This document shows, piece by piece, positions 47,138 through 55,440 of a stretch of DNA of 64,000 nt. Both the position numbers and the translations under genes were made by a program. The notes below the pieces were generated by a model, which saw nothing but the letters and a program-made list of their open reading frames with translations, was not told the origin of the DNA and made no database searches. The DNA is from Methanomassiliicoccus sp. GTDB taxonomy: Archaea; Thermoplasmatota; Thermoplasmata; Methanomassiliicoccales; Methanomassiliicoccaceae. The DNA lies in the NCBI GenBank assembly GCA_012719175.1, contig JAAYAX010000004.1, positions 124,001-188,000 of the forward strand, in the 5' to 3' direction. The number at the start of each line of letters is the position of its first letter. Position 1 is the stretch's first letter.

Positions 47138-50100
47138 TCACATCCTCCTTCCTTTTCGTTCCCTCGATCTCCGCGTCATCCTCGATTCCGGTCAAATCCT
47201 CTCCGAATATCTGGCTCCGCATGGCGACGACGCGCGAGAAAATGCATACGGCCGTCTTGAGGGCAGTGGCCTCATCGGTGGCGATGCCTTCCGATTCGTA
47301 TATGGATTTTGTCAGGGCCAGGGCATCGTCGAAGGATATGGCTTCACTGATCAGCATCGACTTCAGCAGCAGGCCGCTCTCCGTTAGCTCCAAAGCCTCA
47401 CTGATCAGTAGCGCCTTGACCATCTTGGAGGCATCCGATAACTCGACAGTATCCCCGGCCAGGATGCCGTAGGTGGTGGCATCGCTGACCCCTACGGAGT
47501 CGGGGGCGGTCAGGCCGAGGGCAATCGCGTCCAGCAGTCCGGCGTAGTCCTGCGTCCGTATGGCCCGGCCAATGACATCCTCGATCCCTATGGAATCGAG
47601 CAGCCGGAGGCCGATGTTCACTGAATCGTCATGGATGCCTATGGCGTCGAGGATGATGAGCTCCACCATCTCCCCGGCCCGTTCCACGATGGTGGCGATG
47701 TCCTCGGCGGTTATACCGTCCGATGCCAGTAAAGATCTGATGAACACAGCCGCCTCCACCGCGGTAATGGCATCGGAGGCCACCATGGATTCGAGCAGGG
47801 ATACTGCATCCCCTACGGAGATGTCCTCGCCCTCGAAGATCTCCTTGAACAGCAGGGCCGCATCATCGGTGGTGATAGATTCCGAGGCCACTAGCGCCTT
47901 GAATATCGCCTCGGCATCTTCTACCTCTAGGGATTCGGTTGCGAAAAGGGCCTTCGCCAGCGAAACGGCATCAGAACCAGAGAGGGAATCGTCCTCGATG
48001 ATGCTCTTGACGATCGTGCAGGCATCGACTCCCGTTACTGTGTCGGCATCTTCGAGGGATTTTACGAGAGATATCGCTTCCCCGGCCGCTAGGGCATCTT
48101 CTGAGATCAACAGGGCCGTCAGCGCAGCAGTATCGGCCGTCCCTATCGTATCGGTGACGAGGAACAGGAGCCCGATAGCTAGCGATACCGCGTCCTCCGC
48201 GGCGATCACATCGGCGCTCCGGAGCGAGGCGATGAGCCTCACTGATTCGGATACGCCGAGGGTATCGGCCTCGATGATGGCCTTGGCTACCGCTACCGCG
48301 TCGCCGGCTGTGAGGACCTCGGCCGCGACGAGGGATTGAATGAGCTTGACGGCATCGGCGAGGCCTACGGCTTCCGATTCGACTATCCCCTTGACCAATG
48401 CCATCATGTCCGAGGCCGTCAGTGATTCGGCCAGCAGGACCGCCTTGCCTAATGGGGAGGCATCCACGGCCCCGATGGCCTCGGCGAGCTCCATGGTCTT
48501 GCCCAGCGCCTCGGCATCGGCCCCGGATATGCCCTCCGGCGTCCGGTAGCCCATGCCTACGCCCTCGGCGGCCGCTATGGCCTCGGCGGCCAGCAGCGCC
48601 TTGATGAGCTTCTGCGCATCGGCGAGGCCTATGGAATCCACCAGGGCGATGCCTAGCGCCGCCGGCCCCTCGGCAGCCGCCAATGAATCGGTATCGAGGA
48701 GGGATTTGAGCATGGCGACGGCATCGGCGAGGCCGAGGGATTCCGCTATCGTGATCAGGGCGGTGATGCTCGTAGCCTCGGTCAATCCGATGCTCTCGGC
48801 TGCCTTCATCAATTTGGCGGCGATGAGCGCGGCATCGGCCGCCGTGATGTCATCCGCGTCCATGATGGATTTTATGAGCCATGGCGCGTCGGAATTGGTC
48901 ACAACATCAGGGGTTCTTATGCCTAAAATGGCCCCGTTCTCGGCCATGGCGGCGCTATCTGCGATAAGCAGGGTCTTCGCTAGGGCCTCGGCCTCACCGG
49001 CCCCTATTTCATCCGCGTCGACCAGGGCCTTGATGAACATAACGGCCTCGGCGGTGACGATGCTCTCCCCCTCCACGATGGCCTTTATCAGCAGGGCCAC
49101 GTCCGCGGCCGATACATTCTCGGCCGTGAGCAGGGATTTGATGAGCGAGGGGGCATCCACCAGGCCCACGGCGTCCGGGGCGAGATAGGCTAGGATGCTC
49201 GGCCCCTCGGTCGCGGCGATGGCATCCACATCGAGGATTGATTTCAATAGCGAGGCCGCATCGGCCCCGGTGATCGTTTCGGCCAGCAGCAGGGCCTCTA
49301 CTAGCTTCTCGGTATCGGCGGCCGATATGGCCTCGGCCAGGACGATGAGCTTGGCCGCGAACTTCGGAACATCGTCGGCCGCGATGCCCTCGGCGGCAAT
49401 GATGGCCTCCACGATGCGGTGCACCTCCGCGCTGGATATAGTATCCGTTTGCAGGAGCAATTTAGCGGCGATCTTGTGGATCTCCGCGTAAGCTACCGCA
49501 TCCCCCTCGAGGATGGATTTGGATAAGGGCGAGGCCTCGGTCGCGGAGATGGCCTCCGCGAAGTACGCTATCTTGGATAGCGGGCTGGCTTCCGAGGCCG
49601 CTATGGCCTCGGCATTGAGGAGGGCCTTGGGGGCAAAATATGGCGAATCAGCCGCCCCCACGGCATCAGGATCGAGCATGGTCTTGGTCAGCACCGGGGA
49701 ATCCGTGCCGGCGATGCTCTCGGTGGCCGTCTTGTCATACTCATTGATGGTGCCCGGTATGTAGTATCCATCAATCCCGCATATCTCGTACGTCGCGTTG
49801 CTGGAATAGAACTGGATGATTCCACTGGCATCGGTCTTGGTGGGGCAGGTGAATCCGCAGTAGCCATTGTCCTCTGCCTCCATGGCCGGTAGGTACCGCG
49901 CCGCTGAGGAGCCCTTCATCCGCACGCCCACGTTCACCTCGCCCGAAACGAGGTTATGATTGCAGACGCAATCCACGACCTGGCCATCCGAGCCGATGTA
50001 CGAGGTGCAATCCATGTCTGTCCAGGTATTGGCGCTGGTGATCGACGCGGCGCAGTTGCCCCGGTACCTATCGACGTAGCCCATGTTGGCATCGAATACG

Positions 50101-50750
50101 CCGGTGATGTACACATCGACGTAGGTGGTCGATTCGACATAGTACTCGATCTGGTTGCTGGCATCCGTCTTGGTGACCATCATCTGCCCGGTCACGCCGC
50201 CCGATTCCGCTTCGTGCAATTGCGTGGTCTTGTTATAGACCGCATCGCCGGAACGGACGCCGGCGCTCATCTTCGTAGTCGTCCGGTTATTGCATAACGC
50301 GAAGGTGCAGACCCGGCCGGCGGCCGGGGAGTACGATGATAGGGAAACGTGATTGCTGGCATACGTCCCGCCGGACGTGGTGAGGGATAGCTCCGCGAAA
50401 TATTCCTGGTACGTCAGGCCCATCCAGTAGCCCATGATGTAGAACGCGGTATCGGTATGGTCCCCGGTATAGTACTCGATCTTCCCATCCGCGCCCACCT
50501 GGACGTACCATCCGATGAGATTAGCGCCCCCATCCTCGGCCTCGGTCATGTTGAGGTACCGATCCAGGGAGGAGCCGCTAGTGCGGAGGCCCATGATGTT
50601 GTTGGCAGCATCCGCCAGGTTCGCGGCCACTATGTACACGATGGCCCTCGCAGGGATGCCGTTGTTGGCTAGGATGTCATACGAGGTCCAGGTGTCCGAT
50701 GCGCTTATGGAGAGGGCCGTTCCCGCCACTTCCGTGAACGAGATCTGCAT
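47085..50750 (-). CDS. Giant repetitive capsid-region protein (1221 aa)
   Basis: Three beta-sandwich modules (about 1-110, 111-225, 226-345) each share the pattern TEAEDGGANLIGWY, TKTDASNQIEYYV and EDNGYCGFTCPTKTD with YYTG/YYVE/FYSS turns. Residues about 350-1155 are some 40 tandem repeats of around 18 residues with consensus x-I-x-A-A-D-A-x-x-L-I-K-S-L-L-x-A-E. The C-terminal 65 residues are basic and unrelated. No Cys-rich or catalytic motif. The position between the capsid and connector genes suggests a head fibre, a giant decoration or a tail-collar fibre; the family is not recognised. Confidence 0.75.
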   Translation of the reverse strand: MQISFTEVAGTALSISASDTWTSYDILANNGIPARAIVYIVAANLADAANNIMGLRTSGSSLDRYLNMTEAEDGGANLIGWYVQVGADGKIEYYTGDHTDTAFYIMGYWMGLTYQEYFAELSLTTSGGTYASNHVSLSSYSPAAGRVCTFALCNNRTTTKMSAGVRSGDAVYNKTTQLHEAESGGVTGQMMVTKTDASNQIEYYVESTTYVDVYITGVFDANMGYVDRYRGNCAASITSANTWTDMDCTSYIGSDGQVVDCVCNHNLVSGEVNVGVRMKGSSAARYLPAMEAEDNGYCGFTCPTKTDASGIIQFYSSNATYEICGIDGYYIPGTINEYDKTATESIAGTDSPVLTKTMLDPDAVGAADSPYFAPKALLNAEAIAASEASPLSKIAYFAEAISATEASPLSKSILEGDAVAYAEIHKIAAKLLLQTDTISSAEVHRIVEAIIAAEGIAADDVPKFAAKLIVLAEAISAADTEKLVEALLLAETITGADAASLLKSILDVDAIAATEGPSILAYLAPDAVGLVDAPSLIKSLLTAENVSAADVALLIKAIVEGESIVTAEAVMFIKALVDADEIGAGEAEALAKTLLIADSAAMAENGAILGIRTPDVVTNSDAPWLIKSIMDADDITAADAALIAAKLMKAAESIGLTEATSITALITIAESLGLADAVAMLKSLLDTDSLAAAEGPAALGIALVDSIGLADAQKLIKALLAAEAIAAAEGVGMGYRTPEGISGADAEALGKTMELAEAIGAVDASPLGKAVLLAESLTASDMMALVKGIVESEAVGLADAVKLIQSLVAAEVLTAGDAVAVAKAIIEADTLGVSESVRLIASLRSADVIAAEDAVSLAIGLLFLVTDTIGTADTAALTALLISEDALAAGEAISLVKSLEDADTVTGVDACTIVKSIIEDDSLSGSDAVSLAKALFATESLEVEDAEAIFKALVASESITTDDAALLFKEIFEGEDISVGDAVSLLESMVASDAITAVEAAVFIRSLLASDGITAEDIATIVERAGEMVELIILDAIGIHDDSVNIGLRLLDSIGIEDVIGRAIRTQDYAGLLDAIALGLTAPDSVGVSDATTYGILAGDTVELSDASKMVKALLISEALELTESGLLLKSMLISEAISFDDALALTKSIYESEGIATDEATALKTAVCIFSRVVAMRSQIFGEDLTGIEDDAEIEGTKRKEDVNGRISTAEREGRGYPTD
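47270..49705 (-). repeat. About 40 tandem 18-residue repeats (54 bp)
   Basis: The unit reads A-I-x-x-x-D-A-x-x-L-x-K-S-L-L-x-A-E, with one Asp/Glu pair per turn, such as SIGLADAQKLIKALLAAE, SITTDDAALLFKEIFEGE and AISFDDALALTKSIYESE. Some units are shorter (16) or longer (20). The DNA copies differ widely, so the array is old and under selection for the protein pattern. Confidence 0.85.
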
Positions 50751-50754
50751 GGCC

Positions 50755-51114
50755 TCAGTCCTGCATCACCATTATTCTGGCCCTGCGGCAGAAGGCGGTC
50801 ACACCGGCCTGACCGCTCCGGAATTGGAGGGTTAAAGAATGCTCCCCCTCGGTTAGCAGGACTCTCCCAAACGGAGAACAGATGCGGGGATCCTGCGCCA
50901 CCAGGGGGCGGTAGGTTTCTTCGTTGACGACCTCGCCGTCCAACAGGATGCGGAGATAGACCGGGGTTTGGGCCAGGTTGCTCGATACCTCTACGCACGT
51001 CCAGATATTGTGGTATCGGGCATTGGTAGGCCCGGCCGCTTCAACGACGGTGATCCACTCCCCCGTATCCGAGGTGAGCAGACCTTCCACGACGTTGTTG
51101 GCGACGACGGTCAT
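50755..51114 (-). CDS. Beta-sandwich structural protein (119 aa)
   Basis: Contains VPVYLRILLDGEVV-type strands (TPVYLRILLDGEVVNEETYR) and LTEGEHSLTLQFRSGQAGV, an Ig/jelly-roll-like pattern. Probably a capsid decoration or base protein of the giant neighbour downstream; the neighbour starts 5 nt later. No family recognised. Confidence 0.55.
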   Translation of the reverse strand: MTVVANNVVEGLLTSDTGEWITVVEAAGPTNARYHNIWTCVEVSSNLAQTPVYLRILLDGEVVNEETYRPLVAQDPRICSPFGRVLLTEGEHSLTLQFRSGQAGVTAFCRRARIMVMQD

Positions 51115-51123
51115 CTAGCTACC

Positions 51124-51675
51124 TCACGAGAGGGTTACGTCCACTTCCATGGAGTAGCTATCGCTGGCCCCCTTGGTGCCCCACGCGCCTACCTTGCGGT
51201 TCAATCCGGTGCCGGTGCCGTTCCCGGTGAGGACGATCACTTCCTGCCAGGTGAACGATGCCACGCCGGCTGCGAAGGTGGATTTGAACTGCACGGTCTG
51301 GCTGGACCGCTTGGGATAGGTGCTGTCCATGGCCGCATACGCCTTGTTGGTGGCGGCCTGGAGCGCGGTCTGTGTCGCGACGGCGGCGGTAGCGGAATCA
51401 CCCACGCCGATGTACGGAGTGGCCCATGTGGGGGTGGTCTGCGCCCCGATGATGAGGTCGATGATCTGCGCGAGGCCCGCATTGAGGGCCACGTTGCCCT
51501 CGGTATCGACCTTGCCGAGGTAATCGCCGGCATCCTTGGCCATATCGATCACCTGCTGCTGAGGCATGCCCTGCTGGAGCATCTTGGAGTACTTGTTCTC
51601 CGGGTCGTAGAACCCGGTCCGCCTCATCTTGGTTTCCCAAATGTGGGTCTTTTCTGCCTTGTCGTGGATTGCCAT
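51124..51675 (-). CDS. Capsid-associated structural protein (183 aa)
   Basis: ATG 51675 follows TTGGAGGTAATTGAC, a strong ribosome site. The protein begins AIHDKAEKTHIWETKMRRTG, with a later GVGDSATAAVATQTALQAAT segment and FTWQEVIVLTGNGTG, which often occurs in phage structural proteins next to the capsid. Beta-rich C-terminus. Role inferred from context. Confidence 0.6.
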   Translation of the reverse strand: MAIHDKAEKTHIWETKMRRTGFYDPENKYSKMLQQGMPQQQVIDMAKDAGDYLGKVDTEGNVALNAGLAQIIDLIIGAQTTPTWATPYIGVGDSATAAVATQTALQAATNKAYAAMDSTYPKRSSQTVQFKSTFAAGVASFTWQEVIVLTGNGTGTGLNRKVGAWGTKGASDSYSMEVDVTLS

Positions 51676-51710
51676 GTCAATTACCTCCAAAATGAAATCA
51701 TGGAAGTGGT

Positions 51711-52592
51711 TTAGATGGCCGTCAACGTGCAAAGCGCGTCGGCGTGCTTCACCCTCGGGAACAGGGACTCCCAGGTCCTGCCATAGACTGGCGAGGTCTG
51801 CGGGTGCTTGCTATCGATGCCCAGCTCGTTCTTGGCATCGCTGGCCCGAACGAGGTCAAAGTAGGTGCCGGCGTTATCGACCGGGACCATGAGGCCCTTC
51901 CCCGCCACGATCTTGGTGCTCTGGATCACGGTTCCAGGGTACGCGCCGGGTACGGGATTGAGGAGGCGCAGGACCTTCTGCATCTCATCGATGCCGGTAT
52001 CCTGGGACGCATCCAGTTCAGCGAACTGGGCGGGGTTGATGACGAGGTTGAAGTTCACCCCGTTGACCGCCTTCTCCCATAGCTTCGATCTAGCGCCGGA
52101 TACGGCCGCGATGGCGTTACCGAAGGTGCCGAAGTCCTTGCTCGTGGTGTAGGATTGCCCGGCCACGTTGTAGAGCCCCTTGATGACGTACTTGGCGTCG
52201 TCCTTGGGAGCCCATCCCTGGATGAGCAGGTCCTCCTCCTTCTCGGCCAGCTTGCGGGCGGCGTTAAGCATGGATGCACTCTCGATGTTGATGCCCTCGG
52301 AGGCGAAGGCCTCCAGGTCGCTCCGCACGATCTCGTAGTCCTTCCAGAGGAAGGGGAGCCGGAAGTTCTCGCGGGTGATGTTGATAGCATCGCGGGAACC
52401 CTCCTCGCTCGGCATGCCGTAGGCGATCTGCGCCTCGTTCATGTCGCTGATCCTGTCCACATCGACGTTCCATTTGCCGGCGGGCAGGGTGTACACTTTC
52501 TGGAACAATCGCCGGGCGATGAGCGCCTGGCGAAGCGGCTCGACCATCTGGCGGTCGAGGTAATTCGCGGCCCTTTCTAGCGAGCTAGCCAT
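51711..52592 (-). CDS. Major capsid protein, encapsulin-like HK97 fold
   Basis: A 293-aa protein. It begins ERAANYLDRQMVEPLRQAL, then ARRLFQKVYTLPAG, ITRENFRLPFLWKDYEIVRS and EKEEDLLIQGWAP, the arrangement of encapsulin/linocin-type HK97-fold shell proteins, ending with a helix-rich TVIQSTKIVAGKGLMVPVD. There is no N-terminal delta-domain, so the scaffold is separate and is encoded by the protease gene upstream. It forms the icosahedral head shell. Confidence 0.85.
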   Translation of the reverse strand: MASSLERAANYLDRQMVEPLRQALIARRLFQKVYTLPAGKWNVDVDRISDMNEAQIAYGMPSEEGSRDAINITRENFRLPFLWKDYEIVRSDLEAFASEGINIESASMLNAARKLAEKEEDLLIQGWAPKDDAKYVIKGLYNVAGQSYTTSKDFGTFGNAIAAVSGARSKLWEKAVNGVNFNLVINPAQFAELDASQDTGIDEMQKVLRLLNPVPGAYPGTVIQSTKIVAGKGLMVPVDNAGTYFDLVRASDAKNELGIDSKHPQTSPVYGRTWESLFPRVKHADALCTLTAI

Positions 52593-52593
52593 T

Positions 52594-53493
52594 TCAGATC
52601 ACCGCCTCGACGATTATGTCGCCATCGGCGGACGAGGCATCCTTGCCGGCAGCGGCCTTCCCGACCTTGACGACGCCGGGACTGATCACTTTCAGATAGA
52701 TGTTCCCGGCCACGGTGGCATCGGAGGTCGTATAGGATAGGGACCGGGCCGCGTCCACGGCGTATCCGGGGATCTTCTTCTGCGAGTAGAACAGCGGGGT
52801 GGTATCGGCGGTCTTGATGTCCGTTTCGACGAGCAACGCGCCGAGGGTAATGTTCGCCGCAGTGGCATCGACCATGTTATGCGCGACGAAGCCGGCGACG
52901 GCGACGGACTCGCCATCGATGAGGCCGTCCGCATCCCCCCCGCTCTCGGTGGACAGGGTACCGATGTCAATGGTGGCCGATTCAGCGACGGTTACCGCCT
53001 GGACGATGACGTCCTCGATGATGATGCCGGCCGGGAAGATGATGCCGGTATCGAACTCGGCCGCCTTCTTCACGTATGGGACGCGGATGGCGGGAACGCC
53101 GCCCATCATCATACCGGGCACGACGCGGCCGTTGGACCAGGAGAACAGGTCCTCGCCCTGGACGGCCACGAATCCCTTGGCCAGCTTGCCGAGGATGGCG
53201 TATCCGCCGCCCACTAACAGGGGGGCCTCGATGCCTATGTCATCGGTAGCGGCCGCGAAGGCCACGCTCCGGTCGGTAGGCTTGGAGGTAGGATCTGCTC
53301 CCTCCAATCCGATGAAGCCGAGGACGGGGTTCACGCCGTCGGCGACCTTGATCTGCTTGTCGCTGGAGCCGCGTATGGCGAGGCGGCCGGCGTAGAACTC
53401 GGTGGCATCCTCGACGGTGCGGAACTTGGGCCTGGGCTTGCCGTCAACGAGGACGCGGCCCACGCCCGGTGCAATGTAACCAGATTCTCCCAT
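52594..53493 (-). CDS. Head decoration/structural protein (299 aa)
   Basis: Beta-rich protein with MGESGYIAPGVGRVLVDGKP, VGGGYAILGKLAKGFVAVQG and FPAGIIIEDVIVQAVTVAES. Situated between scaffold and capsid genes, 1-2 nt from its neighbours. Probably a decoration protein or capsid stabiliser; family not certain. Confidence 0.6.
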   Translation of the reverse strand: MGESGYIAPGVGRVLVDGKPRPKFRTVEDATEFYAGRLAIRGSSDKQIKVADGVNPVLGFIGLEGADPTSKPTDRSVAFAAATDDIGIEAPLLVGGGYAILGKLAKGFVAVQGEDLFSWSNGRVVPGMMMGGVPAIRVPYVKKAAEFDTGIIFPAGIIIEDVIVQAVTVAESATIDIGTLSTESGGDADGLIDGESVAVAGFVAHNMVDATAANITLGALLVETDIKTADTTPLFYSQKKIPGYAVDAARSLSYTTSDATVAGNIYLKVISPGVVKVGKAAAGKDASSADGDIIVEAVI

Positions 53494-53495
53494 GT

Positions 53496-54056
53496 CTACT
53501 CCTCCACGTACTCACCTTTCTTGGCATCCCATCTACCGACGGTGGTCGCGGCCTGCTTGTTCTGGTGGGCCACCTGCTCAGCTCCATCCTCCCCTCCGGG
53601 GGCCGCATCCTTCTTGTTGAGCAGCTCCTCGAACAGGGCGGCGCGATCGTTCTCGAACCGCTGGCGGGTCTCCGCTTCCTTGTCCTTGTGGAGGTATCCC
53701 TTGGGCACCCAGGCCTTGTTCTTGAACTCGTTCCAGGCCGCTTCCTTCCTCTCCTTCTCGAGAACATCGGCCTTGTTCTTCAGGTCCTGGAGCTCGGCGT
53801 CCCTGGCCATGATGGCCTCGTCGCGCTTGTTGAGCTCCGCCTGCAACCTCTCAATCTCGGCCTTTCCGGCCTGGTCGTTGGCGTTCATGTCTTCCTGCTC
53901 CTTGTCCTTGCTTTCCTCGGGCTTGTCACCCGCTGCGTGATCATCAGCCCCGGTCCGGTCCAGGTCGATGTCCGGGTACTCCTCCTTGATCTTCTTGCGG
54001 AGGAAGCCGAACAGTCCCTTGGCCTGCTTCTTCTCATCTTTCTGCTCGTCGCCCAT
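53496..54056 (-). CDS. Nested scaffold protein (in-frame internal start)
   Basis: In-frame ATG 54056 is preceded by AAGGAG at a 9-nt spacing (54066-54071). The product, starting MGDEQKDEKKQAKG, would be 186 aa and contain only the coiled-coil and charged tail, as in lambda Nu3 inside gene C. The functional claim is inference from this ribosome site and the domain layout. Confidence 0.5.
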   Translation of the reverse strand: MGDEQKDEKKQAKGLFGFLRKKIKEEYPDIDLDRTGADDHAAGDKPEESKDKEQEDMNANDQAGKAEIERLQAELNKRDEAIMARDAELQDLKNKADVLEKERKEAAWNEFKNKAWVPKGYLHKDKEAETRQRFENDRAALFEELLNKKDAAPGGEDGAEQVAHQNKQAATTVGRWDAKKGEYVEE

Positions 54057-54560
54057 GTCCTTGGTCTCCTTATTCAGAAATCCGGCGCCCTGGTCCCAGG
54101 GCTGATCGCTCTCGGTCTCCTCGAATACCAGGACGTGGTGCGGCCGGACCGGGCCGGCCAGCGCTCCGTCGCGGACCGGCGCCCGGAACCCGGTGCTCAG
54201 CGACAGTTCGCCGGCCGCGATCTTGGCGTCCATCGAGGCGTCATTGAACCGTGTGTCGCCCAGCAGCCGGGGGTGCCCGGTAGTGGACAGCTTGGGGTTC
54301 TCCACCTTGCCGACGATCCTGCCGTTGATGCGGGCAAGCTCGACGGCCGGGTCGCTGTCGTAGGCGCTCATGTCCGGGTGGTCCTTGGCATAGATCACCG
54401 GGACGGTGGCCCAGGCGTCGACGGTCTGCGCGAAGCATCGGGCGTCGTAGAAGGTCTTCTTTGGCCCTACGCGACGGTTGAGCGTCTGCAGTAAGGTGTC
54501 GTGCTTCGAGTTGAGGTGCTCGGCGTTCGAGAAGTGCTGCAGCTCGGGATCGTCAGCCAT
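53496..54560 (-). CDS. DUF2213-like prohead protease fused to scaffold
   Basis: A 354-aa protein. Residues about 40-155 contain VPVIYAKDHPD (possible catalytic His), AELSLSTGFRAPVRDGAL (possible catalytic Ser) and PHHVLVFEET, the pattern of DUF2213-type maturation proteases. From residue 169 the sequence is highly charged, with a coiled coil (KAEIERLQAELNKRDEAIMA), i.e. a scaffold. The internal ATG 54056 may start the free scaffold. It follows copy 2 of the late promoter-like repeat. Confidence 0.75.
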   Translation of the reverse strand: MADDPELQHFSNAEHLNSKHDTLLQTLNRRVGPKKTFYDARCFAQTVDAWATVPVIYAKDHPDMSAYDSDPAVELARINGRIVGKVENPKLSTTGHPRLLGDTRFNDASMDAKIAAGELSLSTGFRAPVRDGALAGPVRPHHVLVFEETESDQPWDQGAGFLNKETKDMGDEQKDEKKQAKGLFGFLRKKIKEEYPDIDLDRTGADDHAAGDKPEESKDKEQEDMNANDQAGKAEIERLQAELNKRDEAIMARDAELQDLKNKADVLEKERKEAAWNEFKNKAWVPKGYLHKDKEAETRQRFENDRAALFEELLNKKDAAPGGEDGAEQVAHQNKQAATTVGRWDAKKGEYVEE

Positions 54561-54579
54561 GCTATTGGCAGAGCATTGC

Positions 54580-54628
54580 CTGCGCGGGTTATTGGACTTT
54601 CTACTTTGAGGCCATTAATCGCCTGAAT
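54580..54628 (-). promoter_or_regulatory. Late promoter-like repeat, copy 2
   Basis: Core GTCCAATAAC ends 28 nt before ATG 54560, exactly as in the copy upstream of TerS. The AGGC/GCCT inverted repeat upstream replaces AGGT/ACCT of copy 1, a compensatory change. It also lies right after the stop of the small HTH gene. Confidence 0.65.
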
Positions 54629-54631
54629 AGG

Positions 54632-54778
54632 TCAAGAGGCCTGCTTGCGCTTGATGTACCGCTTGACCGTCTTCCTTGCCACCTGGAGCTCCCGGGCGAT
54701 CTGATTGATGAACATGTCCTCGATGTGCTCGTCGATGAATCTGCGCTGCTCCTCGCTGAGGGGATGTCCGGAGGGCAT
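54632..54778 (-). CDS. 48-aa helix-turn-helix microprotein
   Basis: The frame reads FIDEHIEDMFINQIARELQV then ARKTVKRYIKRKQ, a helix-turn-helix of the resolvase/homeodomain-like type with a basic recognition helix. It lies in the head operon between the Mu F-like and protease genes and just upstream of a promoter-like repeat, so it may be the activator of that promoter (inference). Confidence 0.6.
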   Translation of the reverse strand: MPSGHPLSEEQRRFIDEHIEDMFINQIARELQVARKTVKRYIKRKQAS

Positions 54779-54780
54779 GG

Positions 54781-55440
54781 TCACCCCCGCACCGCCGGCT
54801 CCGGGCCGTAGTACGCGTCATAATACCTCGTCCCGTTGGGGTGATCGTCATGGGTCATAGCGTACTCCTGGGTCCATATCTGCCCGTCGATCTCGTTGCA
54901 TGCCTGGCAGGAGCCGTGCGCGTGTCCGTCATGCACCGTTACCTTCTCCACGCCGTGATCATGGAAGGTTTCCAGCGTGGCCTGGTTCTGGATGCGGGCC
55001 ACTTCCGTCCTGGCGACGGTGGAGGCGTGGGATCTCCGGGCATTGAAGTAGTCCTGCAACTCGGCGGCAACGCTCCCCTTGGGGTACCCTCCCTTCTTGT
55101 ACTCCCGCACGCCGAGGGGCTTGCCGGCCTTGATTCCCTCGTCGATGATGCGGGCGATCTCACTGCGCTCCTCCTTGGCCAGGTCGCGGAGCCATGGAAC
55201 CTCCTTGCCGCTGATCACCGACGCGCCCTTCTCGGTCAATGTTCCCCGGTATCCGACCGCGTACCTGGTCGCGGAATCCGATACCATGTTGAAATCGAGG
55301 CCGCCGATGACGGTGCGGCCAGCGTGGAGGGCTCCGGCCGCATAGGACGCGGCAGCCCCCTGGACGAGGATATTGACCAGGCCGGGCTGGAAGGCCCCAT
55401 AGGCCGCGTTCACCACCGCCTCGATGCCGGGATCGATCAC
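54781..55440 (-). CDS. Mu F-like head morphogenesis protein
   Basis: A 219-aa protein. The C-terminal part has STVARTEVARIQNQATLETF, DGHAHGSCQACNEIDGQIW and MTHDDHPNGTRYY, matching the Phage_Mu_F family of minor head proteins (the Cys/His cluster could bind metal). The N-terminal half is helical and Gly-rich. Its stop overlaps the portal region (starts at 55440, 4-nt overlap). Confidence 0.8.
   Translation of the reverse strand: MIDPGIEAVVNAAYGAFQPGLVNILVQGAAASYAAGALHAGRTVIGGLDFNMVSDSATRYAVGYRGTLTEKGASVISGKEVPWLRDLAKEERSEIARIIDEGIKAGKPLGVREYKKGGYPKGSVAAELQDYFNARRSHASTVARTEVARIQNQATLETFHDHGVEKVTVHDGHAHGSCQACNEIDGQIWTQEYAMTHDDHPNGTRYYDAYYGPEPAVRG

Noticed and set aside
47270-49705. 54-bp periodic DNA as a satellite or CRISPR array
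   Set aside because: Open reading frame throughout and only amino acid pattern conserved, so a protein repeat.
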